Shown: in pieces, positions 9,217 through 18,240 of the stretch | How positions within the stretch are numbered: the stretch's first letter is position 1 | Layout: each line of letters opens with the position of its first letter | NCBI RefSeq assembly: GCF_001905145.1 | Contig: NZ_LWLB01000007.1 | Location: 1-64,000 of the forward strand | Reading direction: 5' to 3' | DNA from: Nocardiopsis sp. TSRI0078 | GTDB taxonomy: Bacteria > Actinomycetota > Actinomycetes > Streptosporangiales > Streptosporangiaceae | Length of the DNA stretch: 64,000 nt | Position numbers and translations under genes: made by a program | Notes under the pieces: generated by a model | Databases searched by the model: none | Told to the model about the DNA's origin: nothing | What the model saw: only the letters and a program-made list of their open reading frames with translations

Positions 9217-10242
9217 GTCCGCGTCCGCGGGCGCGCGGGCGCGTGCGGAAGCAGACCGGGCCCAGGCCGCCGCGGACGCTCAGCCCGCGCTCCGGGTGCG
9301 CGGACGCGCGGAGGAGTCGAGGCGGGCACGGGGCGGGTACCGCCTTTGCCGGGGACGACTGCGCGCCTTCCGAAAAGGCGGGAAGCCATTCGCTTCCAGA
9401 CAACGAGCAGTGACAACAAAGGGTATCGTTTCGATCACGCTTTCCGGTGTGCGAATGGCACGGGATTGCGACAAACCCGCGCACAGAAAAACCTCGCGCA
9501 CAAGCGGGACGACGCCCCGTCGCTGTCTCGCGGGGCGCCGTCTCCGACGCGTTCCACCGGGTTAGCAGGCGTCCGCATTCCTAGTCCGACCAGGCAGCTC
9601 ATCAGGCTGTCCGGCCTGGACGGGCCTCACGGGGCCAGGTGGCGCGTGGGTTCCCGGCCGGCGCGTCGGGGTGGTTCTGAAGCCACCAACTGCTTTCTTT
9701 CTACGCCGGGGCTCCCGGTTACGGAAAGAGGGTTGGCCCAAGTTTTCCCCCTGGATTCCCGAACCCATACACAACATCACGTGATACCGTCTGTGCCGTC
9801 GTTCCCCGAAAGGGCGGTCGGCGCCGCGCGCCCATTCCGCGTATCCGGCGCAGGCGCCCGCTTCGGAGAACGGTCGCGAGTCTGGCTCTTTCGACGGTCG
9901 CGGGAGGACCTCTCTCCACAGACCCTCACCGGAGAGCGGACCCGGTCCGACCCCCCGGGACCGGAAACCGCGTGGTCGCCTTCGCGCCCCCCGTGCAGGC
10001 CGGCCACCGCGTCCGCTCCTCTCGCCTGTCGGGCGGGAAAGCGTATTCGCCCCCGTATACGCTTCCCGCCCGTCAGGTGAGCCCGTGCCCCCGCACGGGG
10101 CCCACGGCCCCCGGTTCCCCGCGCGGCCCCCGAGATCCCCGCGCACCCGCGCCCGCCGGAGTTTTCCACAGCCTCCGGACGGGGCTTTCCCCGTGCCGCC
10201 GGGTCGGCGAAGGTCGAGGAAGACCCCGATCCGGAAGGTGCC
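9217..10242. other. 1-kb stretch without a supported gene, upstream of the Tad operon
   Basis: Frames here have poor composition and no ribosome sites. The stretch ends in the CpaE-like gene's 5' region and contains one long imperfect inverted repeat (separate entry). Confidence 0.5.
10026..10077. repeat. Long imperfect inverted repeat
   Basis: Two 21-22-bp arms (10026-10047 and 10057-10077) face each other around a 9-nt loop. The core is GGGCGGGAAAGCGTAT against ATACGCTTCCCGCCC. There is one bulged base and one mismatch. It could be a terminator for transcription entering from the left, or a structured leader 165 nt upstream of the Tad operon. Confidence 0.6.
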
Positions 10243-11310
10243 ATGGACGTCCAGCGCCGTCCCCTGCTCGCGACCGCCGACCCCCTCCTCCTCGACGACC
10301 TCCTCAGACTGGCCACGGCGGCCTCCACCGAGGTCACCGTCGCCCACACCCCCGACCGGGCGCTGAGCCTGTGGCCGCGCGCCCCGCTCGCCGTGGTCGG
10401 CGCCGACCTGCACGCGGCCCTGCGCGACGCGGACCCCCCGGCGGGCCGCCACGTGGTCGTGTCCCGCGACCCGCGGGCCGCGGCCACCGGGGGAGCGCGC
10501 CTCCTGCTGCTGCCCCGGGACGAGTCCATCCTGGTGGACCTGATCGCGAGGGCGTCGGCCCCAGCCAGGGCGCCGGCTCCCACGGTGTCCGTGGTCGGCG
10601 GCCGGGGAGGCGCCGGAGCCAGCATGGTGGCGGTCGCCCTCGCCCTGGCGGGTGAGCGGACCGGGCGCTCCACCGCACTGCTGGACGCCGACCCGCTCGG
10701 GTGCGGCCCCGACCTCTACCTCGGCTGCGACCACGATCCCTCCACCGACCCGCGGCGGCGGACCGGCTGGGAGGACCTGCTGAGCCGGAGCGGCCGGGTC
10801 CGCTGGCGCGACCTGAGCGTCGGGCTCCCGGGCACTCCCCGGGTGTCGGTGCTCACCTGGACACGCGGGCGGGAGCCGACCGCGCCGCTGCCGGCCGGAG
10901 CGGTGCGCGCGGTCCTGTCCTCGGCGAGGGAGGGCACCGACCTGGTCGTGGCCGACCTGCCCCGGTCCTTCGACCCGGCCACCACCGTGTTCCTGAACCG
11001 CTCCGACCTGGTGCTGCTGGTGGTCCCGGCGGACGTGCCGTCGGTGGTGGCGGCGACCAGGCTGCTCTCCCGGCTGCGGGACGAGGCCCGGACCGTGCGG
11101 CTGGTGGTGCGGGGCGCCCGGGCCGAGCTGAGCGCGGACGTGGTGGCCACGACCCTGAGGGTGGGCCTGGGCGCCGACCTGCCCTCCGAGCCGGGGCTGG
11201 CGCGCCTGATGGCCGCGGGGAGCGCGCCCGCCCGCCGCTCCCGCTCGCCCCTGGCCCGGTTCGCCGACCGGGTCGTGTCGGGCCTGCCCTCACCGGAGGG
11301 GGTCCGGTGA
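10243..11310 (+). CDS. ssd: CpaE/Ssd-like MinD-family ATPase of the Tad locus
   Basis: A 355-aa protein with an N-terminal receiver-like region (about 1-105) and a C-terminal MinD/ParA-like domain. Its deviant P-loop is VVGGRGGAGASMVAVALA: the usual GKT is GAS, so nucleotide binding may be altered. It matches the actinobacterial helicase/secretion-neighbourhood CpaE-like family (TIGR03815), related to mycobacterial Ssd (Rv3660c), which affects septum placement and the dormancy response. In Tad systems the CpaE/TadZ protein positions the apparatus. First gene of ssd-tadA-tadB-tadC; its stop overlaps the tadA GTG (GTGA). Confidence 0.85.
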   Translation: MDVQRRPLLATADPLLLDDLLRLATAASTEVTVAHTPDRALSLWPRAPLAVVGADLHAALRDADPPAGRHVVVSRDPRAAATGGARLLLLPRDESILVDLIARASAPARAPAPTVSVVGGRGGAGASMVAVALALAGERTGRSTALLDADPLGCGPDLYLGCDHDPSTDPRRRTGWEDLLSRSGRVRWRDLSVGLPGTPRVSVLTWTRGREPTAPLPAGAVRAVLSSAREGTDLVVADLPRSFDPATTVFLNRSDLVLLVVPADVPSVVAATRLLSRLRDEARTVRLVVRGARAELSADVVATTLRVGLGADLPSEPGLARLMAAGSAPARRSRSPLARFADRVVSGLPSPEGVR

Positions 11311-12455
11311 GCGCGCTGGTGGAGGCCGTGCGCAACCGCCTGGTGTCCTCCGGGGTACCGGTGAGCCCGTCGAGCGTCGCGGCGGCGCTGCGCGCGGAGG
11401 GAGGCCTGCTGGGCGACACCGAGGTGCTGTCCATGACCCGCCGCCTGGCCGCCGACCTGTCCGGCACGGGGCTCCTGGAGGAGCTCATGGCCTCCGGGGC
11501 CACCGACGTCCTCGTCAACGGCCCCGACGAGGTGTGGGTCGACGACGGCGGCGGCCTGCGCCGGGCCGGGGTGCGGTTCGAGTCGGCCGACGAGGTGCGC
11601 CGGCTGGCCCAGCGGTTGGCGGCGCAGGCGGGGCGGCGGCTGGACGCGGCCGTGCCGTACGTGGACGCCCGGCTGCCGAGCGGTGCCCGGCTGCACGCGG
11701 TGCTGCCGCCGGTGGCGCCCGCCGGGACCTGTGTGTCCCTGCGCCTGCCGCCCCAGCGGGTGTTCACCCTGGAGGACCTGGCCGGGCGCGGGACGGTGAC
11801 CCCGTGCGGGGCGGCGCTGCTCCGGGCCCTGGTGGCGGCCCGGGTGCCGTTCCTGGTGAGCGGGGGGACGGGCACGGGCAAGACCACCCTGCTGTCCAGC
11901 CTGCTGTCCCTGGTGGACCCGGGTGAGCGGATCGTGCTGGCCGAGGACTCCCCCGAGCTGCGGCCCGACCACCCGCACGTGGTCCGGCTCCAGACCCGCC
12001 CGGCCAACATCGAGGGCAGCGGCGAGGTCTGCCTGGAGACCCTGGTCCGGCAGGCGCTGCGGATGCGTCCGGACCGGCTGGTGGTGGGCGAGGCGCGCGG
12101 ACCGGAGATCGTGTCCCTGCTGGGAGCCCTGAACACGGGCCATGAGGGCGGCGCCGGCACCCTGCACGCCAACGGTGCCGGTGACGTGCCCGCGCGGGTG
12201 GAGGCGCTGGGGTGCGGGGCCGGGCTGGACCGTGCGGCGGTGCACAGCCAGCTGGCCGCCACACGGGCCGTGGTCGTGCACCTGGTCCGGGACGCGGGGG
12301 TGCGGCGCCTGGCCGAACTGCGGGTGCTGCAGCGCGATCCGGACGGGCTGGTGCGCGCGGTGCCCGCGGTGTCCTTCGGCCCCGGCGGCGTCCGCCGGGA
12401 GTATCCGGGAGTAAATGAGGTGGCGGCCCGGCTGGGTGACGGGTGGCGGCGGTGA
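11307..12455 (+). CDS. tadA: TadA/CpaF-family secretion ATPase
   Basis: A 382-aa hexameric motor ATPase that should drive Flp-type pilus assembly or secretion at the inner face of the membrane. Walker A is VSGGTGTGKTTLL. The Asp box and Walker B region follow (ERIVLAEDSPELRPDHPHVV, then MRPDRLVVGEARGPE), and the His box is in NTGHEGGAGTLHANG. It corresponds to TIGR03819 (helicase/secretion neighbourhood ATPase). I took the GTG at 11307, which overlaps the ssd stop. The frame remains open upstream, but only antiparallel to ssd coding. Confidence 0.93.
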   Translation: MSALVEAVRNRLVSSGVPVSPSSVAAALRAEGGLLGDTEVLSMTRRLAADLSGTGLLEELMASGATDVLVNGPDEVWVDDGGGLRRAGVRFESADEVRRLAQRLAAQAGRRLDAAVPYVDARLPSGARLHAVLPPVAPAGTCVSLRLPPQRVFTLEDLAGRGTVTPCGAALLRALVAARVPFLVSGGTGTGKTTLLSSLLSLVDPGERIVLAEDSPELRPDHPHVVRLQTRPANIEGSGEVCLETLVRQALRMRPDRLVVGEARGPEIVSLLGALNTGHEGGAGTLHANGAGDVPARVEALGCGAGLDRAAVHSQLAATRAVVVHLVRDAGVRRLAELRVLQRDPDGLVRAVPAVSFGPGGVRREYPGVNEVAARLGDGWRR

Positions 12456-13120
12456 CCGCGCTGGTGGTCTGCGCCGCGGCCCTGGTGCTGCTGTACCTGG
12501 TCCCCGGACCGCCGCGGAACCGGTTGGAGGCCGTGCTGGCCCGCCCCCGGCGCCAGGTGCGGCGGCGGGTGGCGTGGAGGACGCCGGCGGCCCGCTCCGG
12601 TGAGGGCGCCGAGCGCCGCCGCGCGGTGGTGGTGCTGTGCCGGGTGCTGGCCGCCGAGCTGCGCGCCGGTCAACCGCCGGGCGAGGCCCTGCGGGTCTCC
12701 GCCGCCGAGGTGGGCCCCCTGGTGGGCGCGGTGGCCGACGCGGAGTCGCTGCGCCGCGAGGCCGGCCGCGACCCGGACCTGTGGGCGCTGGCCTACCTGG
12801 CGGTGTGCTGGGAGGTGGCCGCCGACACCGGGGCGGGCCTGGCCGAGGTGGTGGACGCTCTGGCGGAGAACCTCACCGAGCAGGAGGAGCAGCGCGCCGA
12901 GGCCGCCGCGCGCACCAGCGGCCCGCGTACCACCGCGATCGTCCTGACCGGTCTGCCGCTCGTCGGCGTGGTGATGTCCTCCGGTCTGGGCGGGTCACCG
13001 CTGGCGTTCCTGTTCACCACGCCGCTCGGCCTGGCGTGCCTGGTGTCCGGGGCGGCTCTGGACGCCCTCGGGGCCTGGTGGACCCTGCGCATGGTGCGCT
13101 CGGCGACCGCCGTCCCCTGA
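12452..13120 (+). CDS. tadB: TadB-like inner-membrane platform protein
   Basis: About 222 aa, type II/IV secretion F-domain (T2SSF). An N-terminal hydrophobic segment (LVVCAAALVLLYLVPGP) and two C-terminal helices flank the cytoplasmic F domain with EEQRAEAAARTSGPRTTA. Shorter than proteobacterial TadB, as usual for this actinobacterial family. The GTG at 12452 overlaps the tadA stop by four bases; a GTG at 12443 is the alternative. It should form the rotor platform with TadC. Confidence 0.85.
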   Translation: MTALVVCAAALVLLYLVPGPPRNRLEAVLARPRRQVRRRVAWRTPAARSGEGAERRRAVVVLCRVLAAELRAGQPPGEALRVSAAEVGPLVGAVADAESLRREAGRDPDLWALAYLAVCWEVAADTGAGLAEVVDALAENLTEQEEQRAEAAARTSGPRTTAIVLTGLPLVGVVMSSGLGGSPLAFLFTTPLGLACLVSGAALDALGAWWTLRMVRSATAVP

Positions 13121-13211
13121 GCCGATCCGGGCTCCCGGTACCCCCCGGTGGCCCCGCCCGCGCCGAACGACGACTCCGGCCACGGTGGTGGCCGCCCGGA
13201 AGGGAGAACGG

Positions 13212-13916
13212 ATGTTCCTGACGGCCGCCGCGGCATTCGGATCCGCTGGTGTGTGGGTACTGCTGGGAGGGGGACCGGCACGCAGGCTGCGGCCCTCCTC
13301 CGGTCCCCCGCGCACGGGGCCGCCGGTTCGGCGGCTGGGCCTGTCCCTGGCGTGCGCGTCCTCCCTCGCCGTGGCGACGGCCCTGTTCGGGGTGCTCGGG
13401 GGCCTGCTCGCGGCCGGGGTGTGCGTGGCCCTGTGGGCGCGTGCCCGCGGGGCCGGAGCCCGCGCCGACCGGCTTCCGGTGAGCGCGGACCTGCCCGTGG
13501 TGATCGGTCTGCTCGCCGCGGGCATCCGCTCCGGGGCGACGGTGCCCGCCTGTCTCACGGCGGTCTCCCGCGCGGCGCGGGGCAGGCTGGGCGAGGAGCT
13601 GTCGGCTGTGGCCGAGCAGTTGCGCCTGGGGGCGGACCCCGCCGAGGCGTGGCGGCGCCCGGTGCTCCCCGAACCCCTGGTCGCGGTGGGACGCGACCTG
13701 GCACGGGCCGCGGACACGGGGGCGCCGGTCGCGGACCTGCTGGACCGGCACGTGGCCGACCTGCGCCGGACCCTGCGGGCCCGGGGGACGGCCCGGGTGG
13801 AGCGGTTGGGCGTGCTGGTGGTGGCGCCGCTGGGGCTGTGCTTCCTGCCCGCGTTCGTGCTGATCGGGATCGTCCCGATGGCCGCCGAACTCCTGTCCCG
13901 GGCCCTGGGCGGCTGA
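13212..13916 (+). CDS. tadC: TadC-like inner-membrane platform protein
   Basis: A 234-aa T2SSF-domain protein with N-terminal helices (FLTAAAAFGSAGVWVLLGG and a second pair at about 45-75), a central cytoplasmic region and a C-terminal helix pair. ATG 13212 has GGGAGA at proper spacing. Last gene of the + strand Tad operon, 91 nt after tadB. Pairs with TadB as the membrane platform worked by TadA (family knowledge). Confidence 0.85.
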   Translation: MFLTAAAAFGSAGVWVLLGGGPARRLRPSSGPPRTGPPVRRLGLSLACASSLAVATALFGVLGGLLAAGVCVALWARARGAGARADRLPVSADLPVVIGLLAAGIRSGATVPACLTAVSRAARGRLGEELSAVAEQLRLGADPAEAWRRPVLPEPLVAVGRDLARAADTGAPVADLLDRHVADLRRTLRARGTARVERLGVLVVAPLGLCFLPAFVLIGIVPMAAELLSRALGG

Positions 13917-14220
13917 GCCCGCCGGGGGCAGGGGTCCGCCGCCGGGGCGACGCCGCCGCCCCTCGTACGGGGCGGGCAGGCCCGGCCAGCCGACGGACAG
14001 GCGCAGGGTCGGCACGGCGACGCGCAGCACCAGCGGGCTTACCGGTGGAGACGCCGCCGACGGCCCGGGACACGGTGTCGGCCGGGTCCGCCGCCGTGTG
14101 GCGGGCCCCGGCTCAGCGGCCCCCGGCTCAGCGGCGGGTGGCGGTGTGTGGCGCGGACGGGGCTGTACGGGGGAGGGTGCGCCCCGGGCCGGGCGGTGCC
14201 GCACGGCAGGAGGGCGCACA
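13917..14220. other. Convergent intergenic region between the two Tad operons
   Basis: 304 bp between tadC and the convergent TadE-like gene. Very GC-rich and able to fold, but no single clean terminator or gene stands out. Confidence 0.4.
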
Positions 14221-14601
14221 TCAGCGCGAAGACGGGTGCGGGGCTCGCTTCGCCTGCTCGGGGGAGACGGCGGCCGGCCCCGCGCGGGCGCGCGCCGTGA
14301 CGGGCCGGTCGACGAGGGAGGAGGGGACCGCGACCACCACCTCGACGGTGGAGCCGGTGAGGGCACAGGACCGGAGGGAGGCCCCGTTGGCCTCGGCGGT
14401 GTCCCGGGCCCGCGCGCAGGCCTGTTCCGTTCCGTGGACGGCCCGGGCCGCGGCCGCGAGCGCGGCGAGGTCGGCGGCGGCGGTGGCGCGGTCCCGGTCG
14501 AGCCGTGCCGTGGCCGTGGCGAGGACGGCGAGGGTGGCGAACCAGAGCAGTGCGCCCAGGGCGGCCCACCAGACGGTGGCGGATCCGGAGTCGGAGCGCA
14601 C
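14221..14601 (-). CDS. TadE-like protein of the helicase/secretion neighbourhood (Rv3654c-like)
   Basis: A 126-aa protein. After a short basic start comes GSATVWWAALGALLWFATLA, a single N-terminal membrane helix. The periplasmic part has two cysteines (EQACARARDT and LRSCALTG), likely a disulfide. This is the layout of TIGR03816, the second TadE-like protein of actinobacterial Tad loci. The GTG at 14601 begins 4 nt upstream-overlap distance from the TadE stop (14606). Probably a minor pseudopilin or a secreted substrate of the Tad machine. Confidence 0.75.
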   Translation of the reverse strand: MRSDSGSATVWWAALGALLWFATLAVLATATARLDRDRATAAADLAALAAAARAVHGTEQACARARDTAEANGASLRSCALTGSTVEVVVAVPSSLVDRPVTARARAGPAAVSPEQAKRAPHPSSR

Positions 14602-14605
14602 GGGG

Positions 14606-14962
14606 TCAGCTCCCGGGTTCGAGGGGGACGGCGGCGCTGCCGTCCACCTCCACCGGAAGGGCGGCCAGGGGGCCGAGGCGGGGCTCGGCCCGTACGGTGA
14701 CGCGGGCCATGCCCCCGTCCTCGGACAGGTGGACGTGCGCGCCGTCGGGCGCCGCGGCCAGGGCCAGGGCGCGGACCCGGTCGTGGTGCTCGCCCCGGGC
14801 CAGGGCCCGCGCGCCCACACGCGCGGCGTCGGCGCAGGAGAGCTCGGCCGACGCGGCCCCGACGGCACCGAGGGCCACACCCAGGACCAGCAGCAGGGAG
14901 GGCAGCGTCATCGCCGCCTCCGCGGTGGCCGAGCCGCGGTCACAGACCCGAGCTGAGCGCAT
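14606..14962 (-). CDS. TadE-family pseudopilin
   Basis: A 118-aa protein with the TadE signature: a short basic N-terminus, then DRGSATAEAAMTLPSLLLVL, in which the conserved Glu sits just before the hydrophobic helix, as in prepilin-like processing sites. One Cys pair member lies in ELSCADAA. Overlaps the end of the pilin gene by 23 nt and is followed 4 nt later by the second TadE-like gene, so all three are co-translated. Confidence 0.85.
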   Translation of the reverse strand: MRSARVCDRGSATAEAAMTLPSLLLVLGVALGAVGAASAELSCADAARVGARALARGEHHDRVRALALAAAPDGAHVHLSEDGGMARVTVRAEPRLGPLAALPVEVDGSAAVPLEPGS

Positions 14963-15128
14963 CGACCACGAGGTTGGTGAGGGCCTCGCTGACCGCTCCG
15001 CTGGTGAGGACGGCGTAGAGGACCCCGGCGAAGGCGACGGCGGTGATCGTGCAGAAGGCGTACTCGGACGTGGTCATCCCGGCGTCGTCCACGGCGGTGC
15101 GCGGACACGGGCGCGTGAGAGCGAGCAT
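14940..15128 (-). CDS. DUF4244 / short Flp-like pilin
   Basis: A 62-aa protein with a basic leader MLALTRPCPRTAVDDAG, then MTTSEYAFCTITAVAFAGVL, a typical Flp-type hydrophobic helix with Glu at position 5 after the cleavage-like Gly-Met. A short tail follows. GGAG stands 6 nt before the ATG. It should be the major pilin-like subunit of the Tad apparatus, processed by a TadV/PilD-type peptidase that is not in this window. Confidence 0.85.
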   Translation of the reverse strand: MLALTRPCPRTAVDDAGMTTSEYAFCTITAVAFAGVLYAVLTSGAVSEALTNLVVDALSSGL

Positions 15129-15293
15129 GGTGGTCTCCCTGGTCGGGGGCCGGCGGGGTGCCGTCCCTCCTCTTCCAGGTTCGGGCGGCCGGGAGCGATG
15201 CGAAAGCCCCGCCCCCAGCCTGTGGAAAACCCCGCGGCCCCGCCGGGGCGCGCCCGTCGCCCGGCCGGGTCCGCCCGGGCGGGGGCGGATCCC

Positions 15294-15310
15294 GTCCACA
15301 GCCTGTGGAC
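15294..15310. terminator. Compact hairpin after the helicase gene
   Basis: GTCCACAG-C-CTGTGGAC is a perfect 8-bp inverted repeat between the helicase stop and the pilin gene. No T-tract, so it may be an attenuator or processing site rather than a strong terminator. Confidence 0.45.
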
Positions 15311-15349
15311 GGACCGCCCCCCGGAGGGGGAGACAGCCCGCCGGACGGG

Positions 15350-17647
15350 TCAGTCCGCGCCGTCGCCGGCGAGCACCTCGTCCAGCAGCCGCAGCGCCCC
15401 GGCCTTGCTCAGCGGCTCGTTGCCCGTACCGCACTTGGGCGACTGGATGCAGGACGGGCAGCCCTGCTCGCACTCGCAGTCGGCGATGACCGCGCGGGTC
15501 GCGGACAGCCACCTCCGCGCCGCCGAGTACCCCCGTTCGGCGAAGCCCGCGCCGCCCTCGTACCCGTCGTAGACGAACACCGTCAGCCTGCCCGTGTCGC
15601 CGTGCACGGAGGTGGACACCCCGCCGATGTCCCAGCGGTCGCAGGTCGCCAGCAGCGGAAGCAGGCCGATCGCCGCGTGCTCGGCCGCGTGGGCGGCGCC
15701 CAGCAGCCCCACGTCCTCCCCGCGCAGCCGCGCCTCGCCCTCGGCGGGCAGGGTCCACCACACCGCGCGGGTGTCGAGGGTGCGCTCGGGCAGGTCCAGC
15801 GGCTGCTCCCCCAGCACCGAGCCGGTGCGCACGTCCCGCCTGAGGAAGCCCACCACCTGTCGGACCACCTGGACCTCTCCGAAGTACACGGTGGCCCCGC
15901 TCGGCCACCGCTCCTCGCGCAGCACCGACCGGACGGTGATGTCGGTGGTGTCGCGCGCCCATGTGCTGTAGGGCGGCTCGGCGGAGTGGACCAGCGCGAT
16001 CCCCTCGTCGAGGTCGAGGGAGTCGACCAGGTACGTGGACCCCTGGTGCAGGTACACCGCGCCGGGGTGCACGGTGCCGTGGGCGGCGGGCTCGTCGACC
16101 TCCCCGAGCAGCTGTCCGCTCTCCGAGTCGACGATCTGTACCGGCGAACCACCCGATCCCCGGATATCGGCCAGGTCACTAGCTCGTTCGTTGCTGGTCC
16201 AGAACCAGCCCCGTGGGCGCTTGCGCAGCAGTCGGCGCTCGACGAGTTCGTCGAGCCGCTCCTCGGTCGTTCCACCGAAGAGCGCGAAGTCGTCCTTGGT
16301 GATCGGCAGCTCCTGGGCGGCCGCGCACAGGTGCGGACCCAGGATGTGCGGGTTTTCCGGGTCAAGAACAGTGGCCTCTACGGGACGACCGAAAATGGCC
16401 TCCGGGTGGTGCGCCAGGTAGGTGTCCAAGGGGTCGTCCCGGGCGATGAACACCGCCAGTGAGTCCTCCCCGCGGCGCCCGGCGCGTCCCGCCTGCTGCC
16501 ACAGCGACGCCAGCGTGCCGGGCCACCCGGCGATGAGCACCGCGTCCAGGCCGCTGATGTCCACCCCCAGCTCCAGGGCGTTGGTGCTGGCCAGGCCCAG
16601 GAGCTCCCCCGAGCGCAGCGCCTCCTCCAGCTCCCGGCGCTCCGAGGCCAGGTACCCGCCCCGGTAGGCGGCCACCCGCCCGGCCAGAGTGTGGTCGCCC
16701 CGCTCCGACAGCAGCCGCTGGGCGGTCAGCGCGACCACCTCCGCGCCCTGGCGGGAGCGCACGAACACCAGCGTACGCACGCCGTCCCGTACCAGGTCGG
16801 CGAGCATCTCGGCGGCCTGGGAGGGAGCCGTCCGGCGGATCGGGGCGCCGTGCTCACCGGTCAGGTCGGTCAGCTCCGGCTCCACCAGCGCCACGGACAT
16901 CCCCGGACGCGGCGAGCCGTCCTCGCTGACCGCCGTGACGGGTACCCCGGTCAGCCGGGTGGCGCTCTCGGCCGGGCTGCCCGAGGTGGCCGAGGCCAGC
17001 ACGAACACCGGCTCCGAGCGGTAGCGGGCGCAGACCCGGCGCAGCCGCCGCAGGATCTGCGCGACGTGCGAACCGAAGACGCCCCGGTACCTGTGGGCCT
17101 CGTCGACCACCACGTAGCGCAACCGGCGCAGGAAGCGCGACCACGCCCCGTGGCGGGGCAGGATGCCGTGGTGGAGCATGTCCGGATTGGTCAGCACGTA
17201 GTTGCCGTGCTCGCGCACCCAGGAGCGCTCCTCGGGGGAGGTGTCGCCGTCGTAGACGGCCGCCCGCATGTCCGGAACGGCCAGGTCCGATATCCACCGC
17301 AGCTGGTCCTGGGCGAGCGCCTTGGTGGGGGAGAGGTAGAGCACGGTTCCGCCCGCGTCGACCGCGTCCACCGCGGGTAGGAGGAAGGCGAGTGACTTTC
17401 CCGAGGCGGTACCGGTGGCTATGATCACATCACGGCCCGAGCGTGCGAGGTCGGCGGCCTCGGCCTGGTGGGACCACGGCCTGACGATCCCCCGGTCGGC
17501 GAGCCTGCCGACCAGGTGGGGAGCGGTCCAGGCGGGCCACTCCCCGCTCACCCCGCCGTTGCGGGCCACGTGTTCGATGTGGGTCACCTGCGGGTACCGG
17601 GTATCGTCACGCCACACGCCGGGAAGCACGGGCTCCGGTCGCCTCAT
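15350..17647 (-). CDS. DEAH-box helicase with DUF1998 cysteine domain (MrfA/Hrq1-like)
   Basis: A 765-aa superfamily 2 helicase. Motif I is IIATGTASGKSLAFLLP, motif II VVVDEAHRYRG, motif III ASATSG and motif VI QQAGRAGRRGEDS. The C-terminal domain ends with four cysteines in ADCECEQGCPSCIQSPKCG, the DUF1998 metal site of B. subtilis MrfA (YprA) and yeast Hrq1, 3'-5' helicases in repair of crosslinks such as those made by mitomycin. It is also TIGR03817, the helicase that nearly always sits beside actinobacterial Tad genes; why is not known. Divergent from bldG and upstream of the pilin-TadE genes on the same strand. Confidence 0.92.
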   Translation of the reverse strand: MRRPEPVLPGVWRDDTRYPQVTHIEHVARNGGVSGEWPAWTAPHLVGRLADRGIVRPWSHQAEAADLARSGRDVIIATGTASGKSLAFLLPAVDAVDAGGTVLYLSPTKALAQDQLRWISDLAVPDMRAAVYDGDTSPEERSWVREHGNYVLTNPDMLHHGILPRHGAWSRFLRRLRYVVVDEAHRYRGVFGSHVAQILRRLRRVCARYRSEPVFVLASATSGSPAESATRLTGVPVTAVSEDGSPRPGMSVALVEPELTDLTGEHGAPIRRTAPSQAAEMLADLVRDGVRTLVFVRSRQGAEVVALTAQRLLSERGDHTLAGRVAAYRGGYLASERRELEEALRSGELLGLASTNALELGVDISGLDAVLIAGWPGTLASLWQQAGRAGRRGEDSLAVFIARDDPLDTYLAHHPEAIFGRPVEATVLDPENPHILGPHLCAAAQELPITKDDFALFGGTTEERLDELVERRLLRKRPRGWFWTSNERASDLADIRGSGGSPVQIVDSESGQLLGEVDEPAAHGTVHPGAVYLHQGSTYLVDSLDLDEGIALVHSAEPPYSTWARDTTDITVRSVLREERWPSGATVYFGEVQVVRQVVGFLRRDVRTGSVLGEQPLDLPERTLDTRAVWWTLPAEGEARLRGEDVGLLGAAHAAEHAAIGLLPLLATCDRWDIGGVSTSVHGDTGRLTVFVYDGYEGGAGFAERGYSAARRWLSATRAVIADCECEQGCPSCIQSPKCGTGNEPLSKAGALRLLDEVLAGDGAD

Positions 17648-17803
17648 CCGAGACCCTCCTCACTGGACACGTTCGAGGCCCTCAGGCGCCCTCCGACGAA
17701 GGGGGAGGCACCGGGACGTCGGTTTCAGTGTGACATCCGGGGGAACAGTGGCGCGGTGTCACGGTTTTTCTGTGCATCACAGGAAGACGCACTCGACATG
17801 CGT

Positions 17804-17828
17804 GGTTGAATGCGTGCTGGTGGGGTAA
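17804..17828 (+). promoter_or_regulatory. Candidate SigB/SigF-type promoter of bldG
   Basis: GGTT (17804-17807), 15 nt, then GGGTAA (17823-17828), close to the GTTT-N15-GGGTAA pattern used by stress sigma factors of the SigB/SigF group. It lies about 50 nt before bldG. Such a promoter would put the anti-anti-sigma gene under its own target sigma factor (inference). Confidence 0.45.
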
Positions 17829-17879
17829 CGCCCGGCAGAGATCATTCGCGATTTTTCGCGGTTCGGCGCTGGAGGACTA

Positions 17880-18227
17880 GTGGACTTGAAGCTTGATCAT
17901 TACACCGAGGGCGACACCGAGATCGTCGTCGTTGAGGGTGAGATCGATGTCTATACCGCGCCCCGGCTCCGTGAGCTGCTGATCGACCTGGTCAACAAGG
18001 GCAACTTCCATCTCGTGGTCAACATGGAGAAGGTGGAGTTCCTGGACTCGACGGGCCTCGGCGTGCTTGTGGGCGGGCTCAAGCGCGTCCGGGCCCACGA
18101 CGGGACCCTCGACCTCGTCTGTACCCAGGAGCGCATCCTGAAGATCTTCCGGATCACCGGTCTGACCAAGGTCTTCGGTATCCACAGCTCGGTGCAGGAA
18201 GCCATCGACAAGCGTTCGGCGAAGTAG
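17880..18227 (+). CDS. bldG: STAS-domain anti-anti-sigma factor BldG
   Basis: A 115-aa protein, a single STAS domain. The phosphorylatable serine is Ser57 in [12 protein letters not shown], the same position as in Streptomyces BldG. Unphosphorylated, it binds anti-sigma kinases and frees stress and developmental sigma factors; phosphorylation by the kinase reverses this. GGAGG precedes the GTG start (17880-17882). The next gene is the conserved anti-sigma partner, 13 nt downstream, as in Streptomyces. Confidence 0.95.
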   Translation: MDLKLDHYTEGDTEIVVVEGEIDVYTAPRLRELLIDLVNKGNFHLVVNMEKVEFLDSTGLGVLVGGLKRVRAHDGTLDLVCTQERILKIFRITGLTKVFGIHSSVQEAIDKRSAK

Positions 18228-18240
18228 CCCAGAGCGAGCG

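Noticed and set aside
9346..10080. 244-codon frame before the Tad operon
   Set aside because: Composition is random-like, no ribosome site, and it spans the long inverted repeat.
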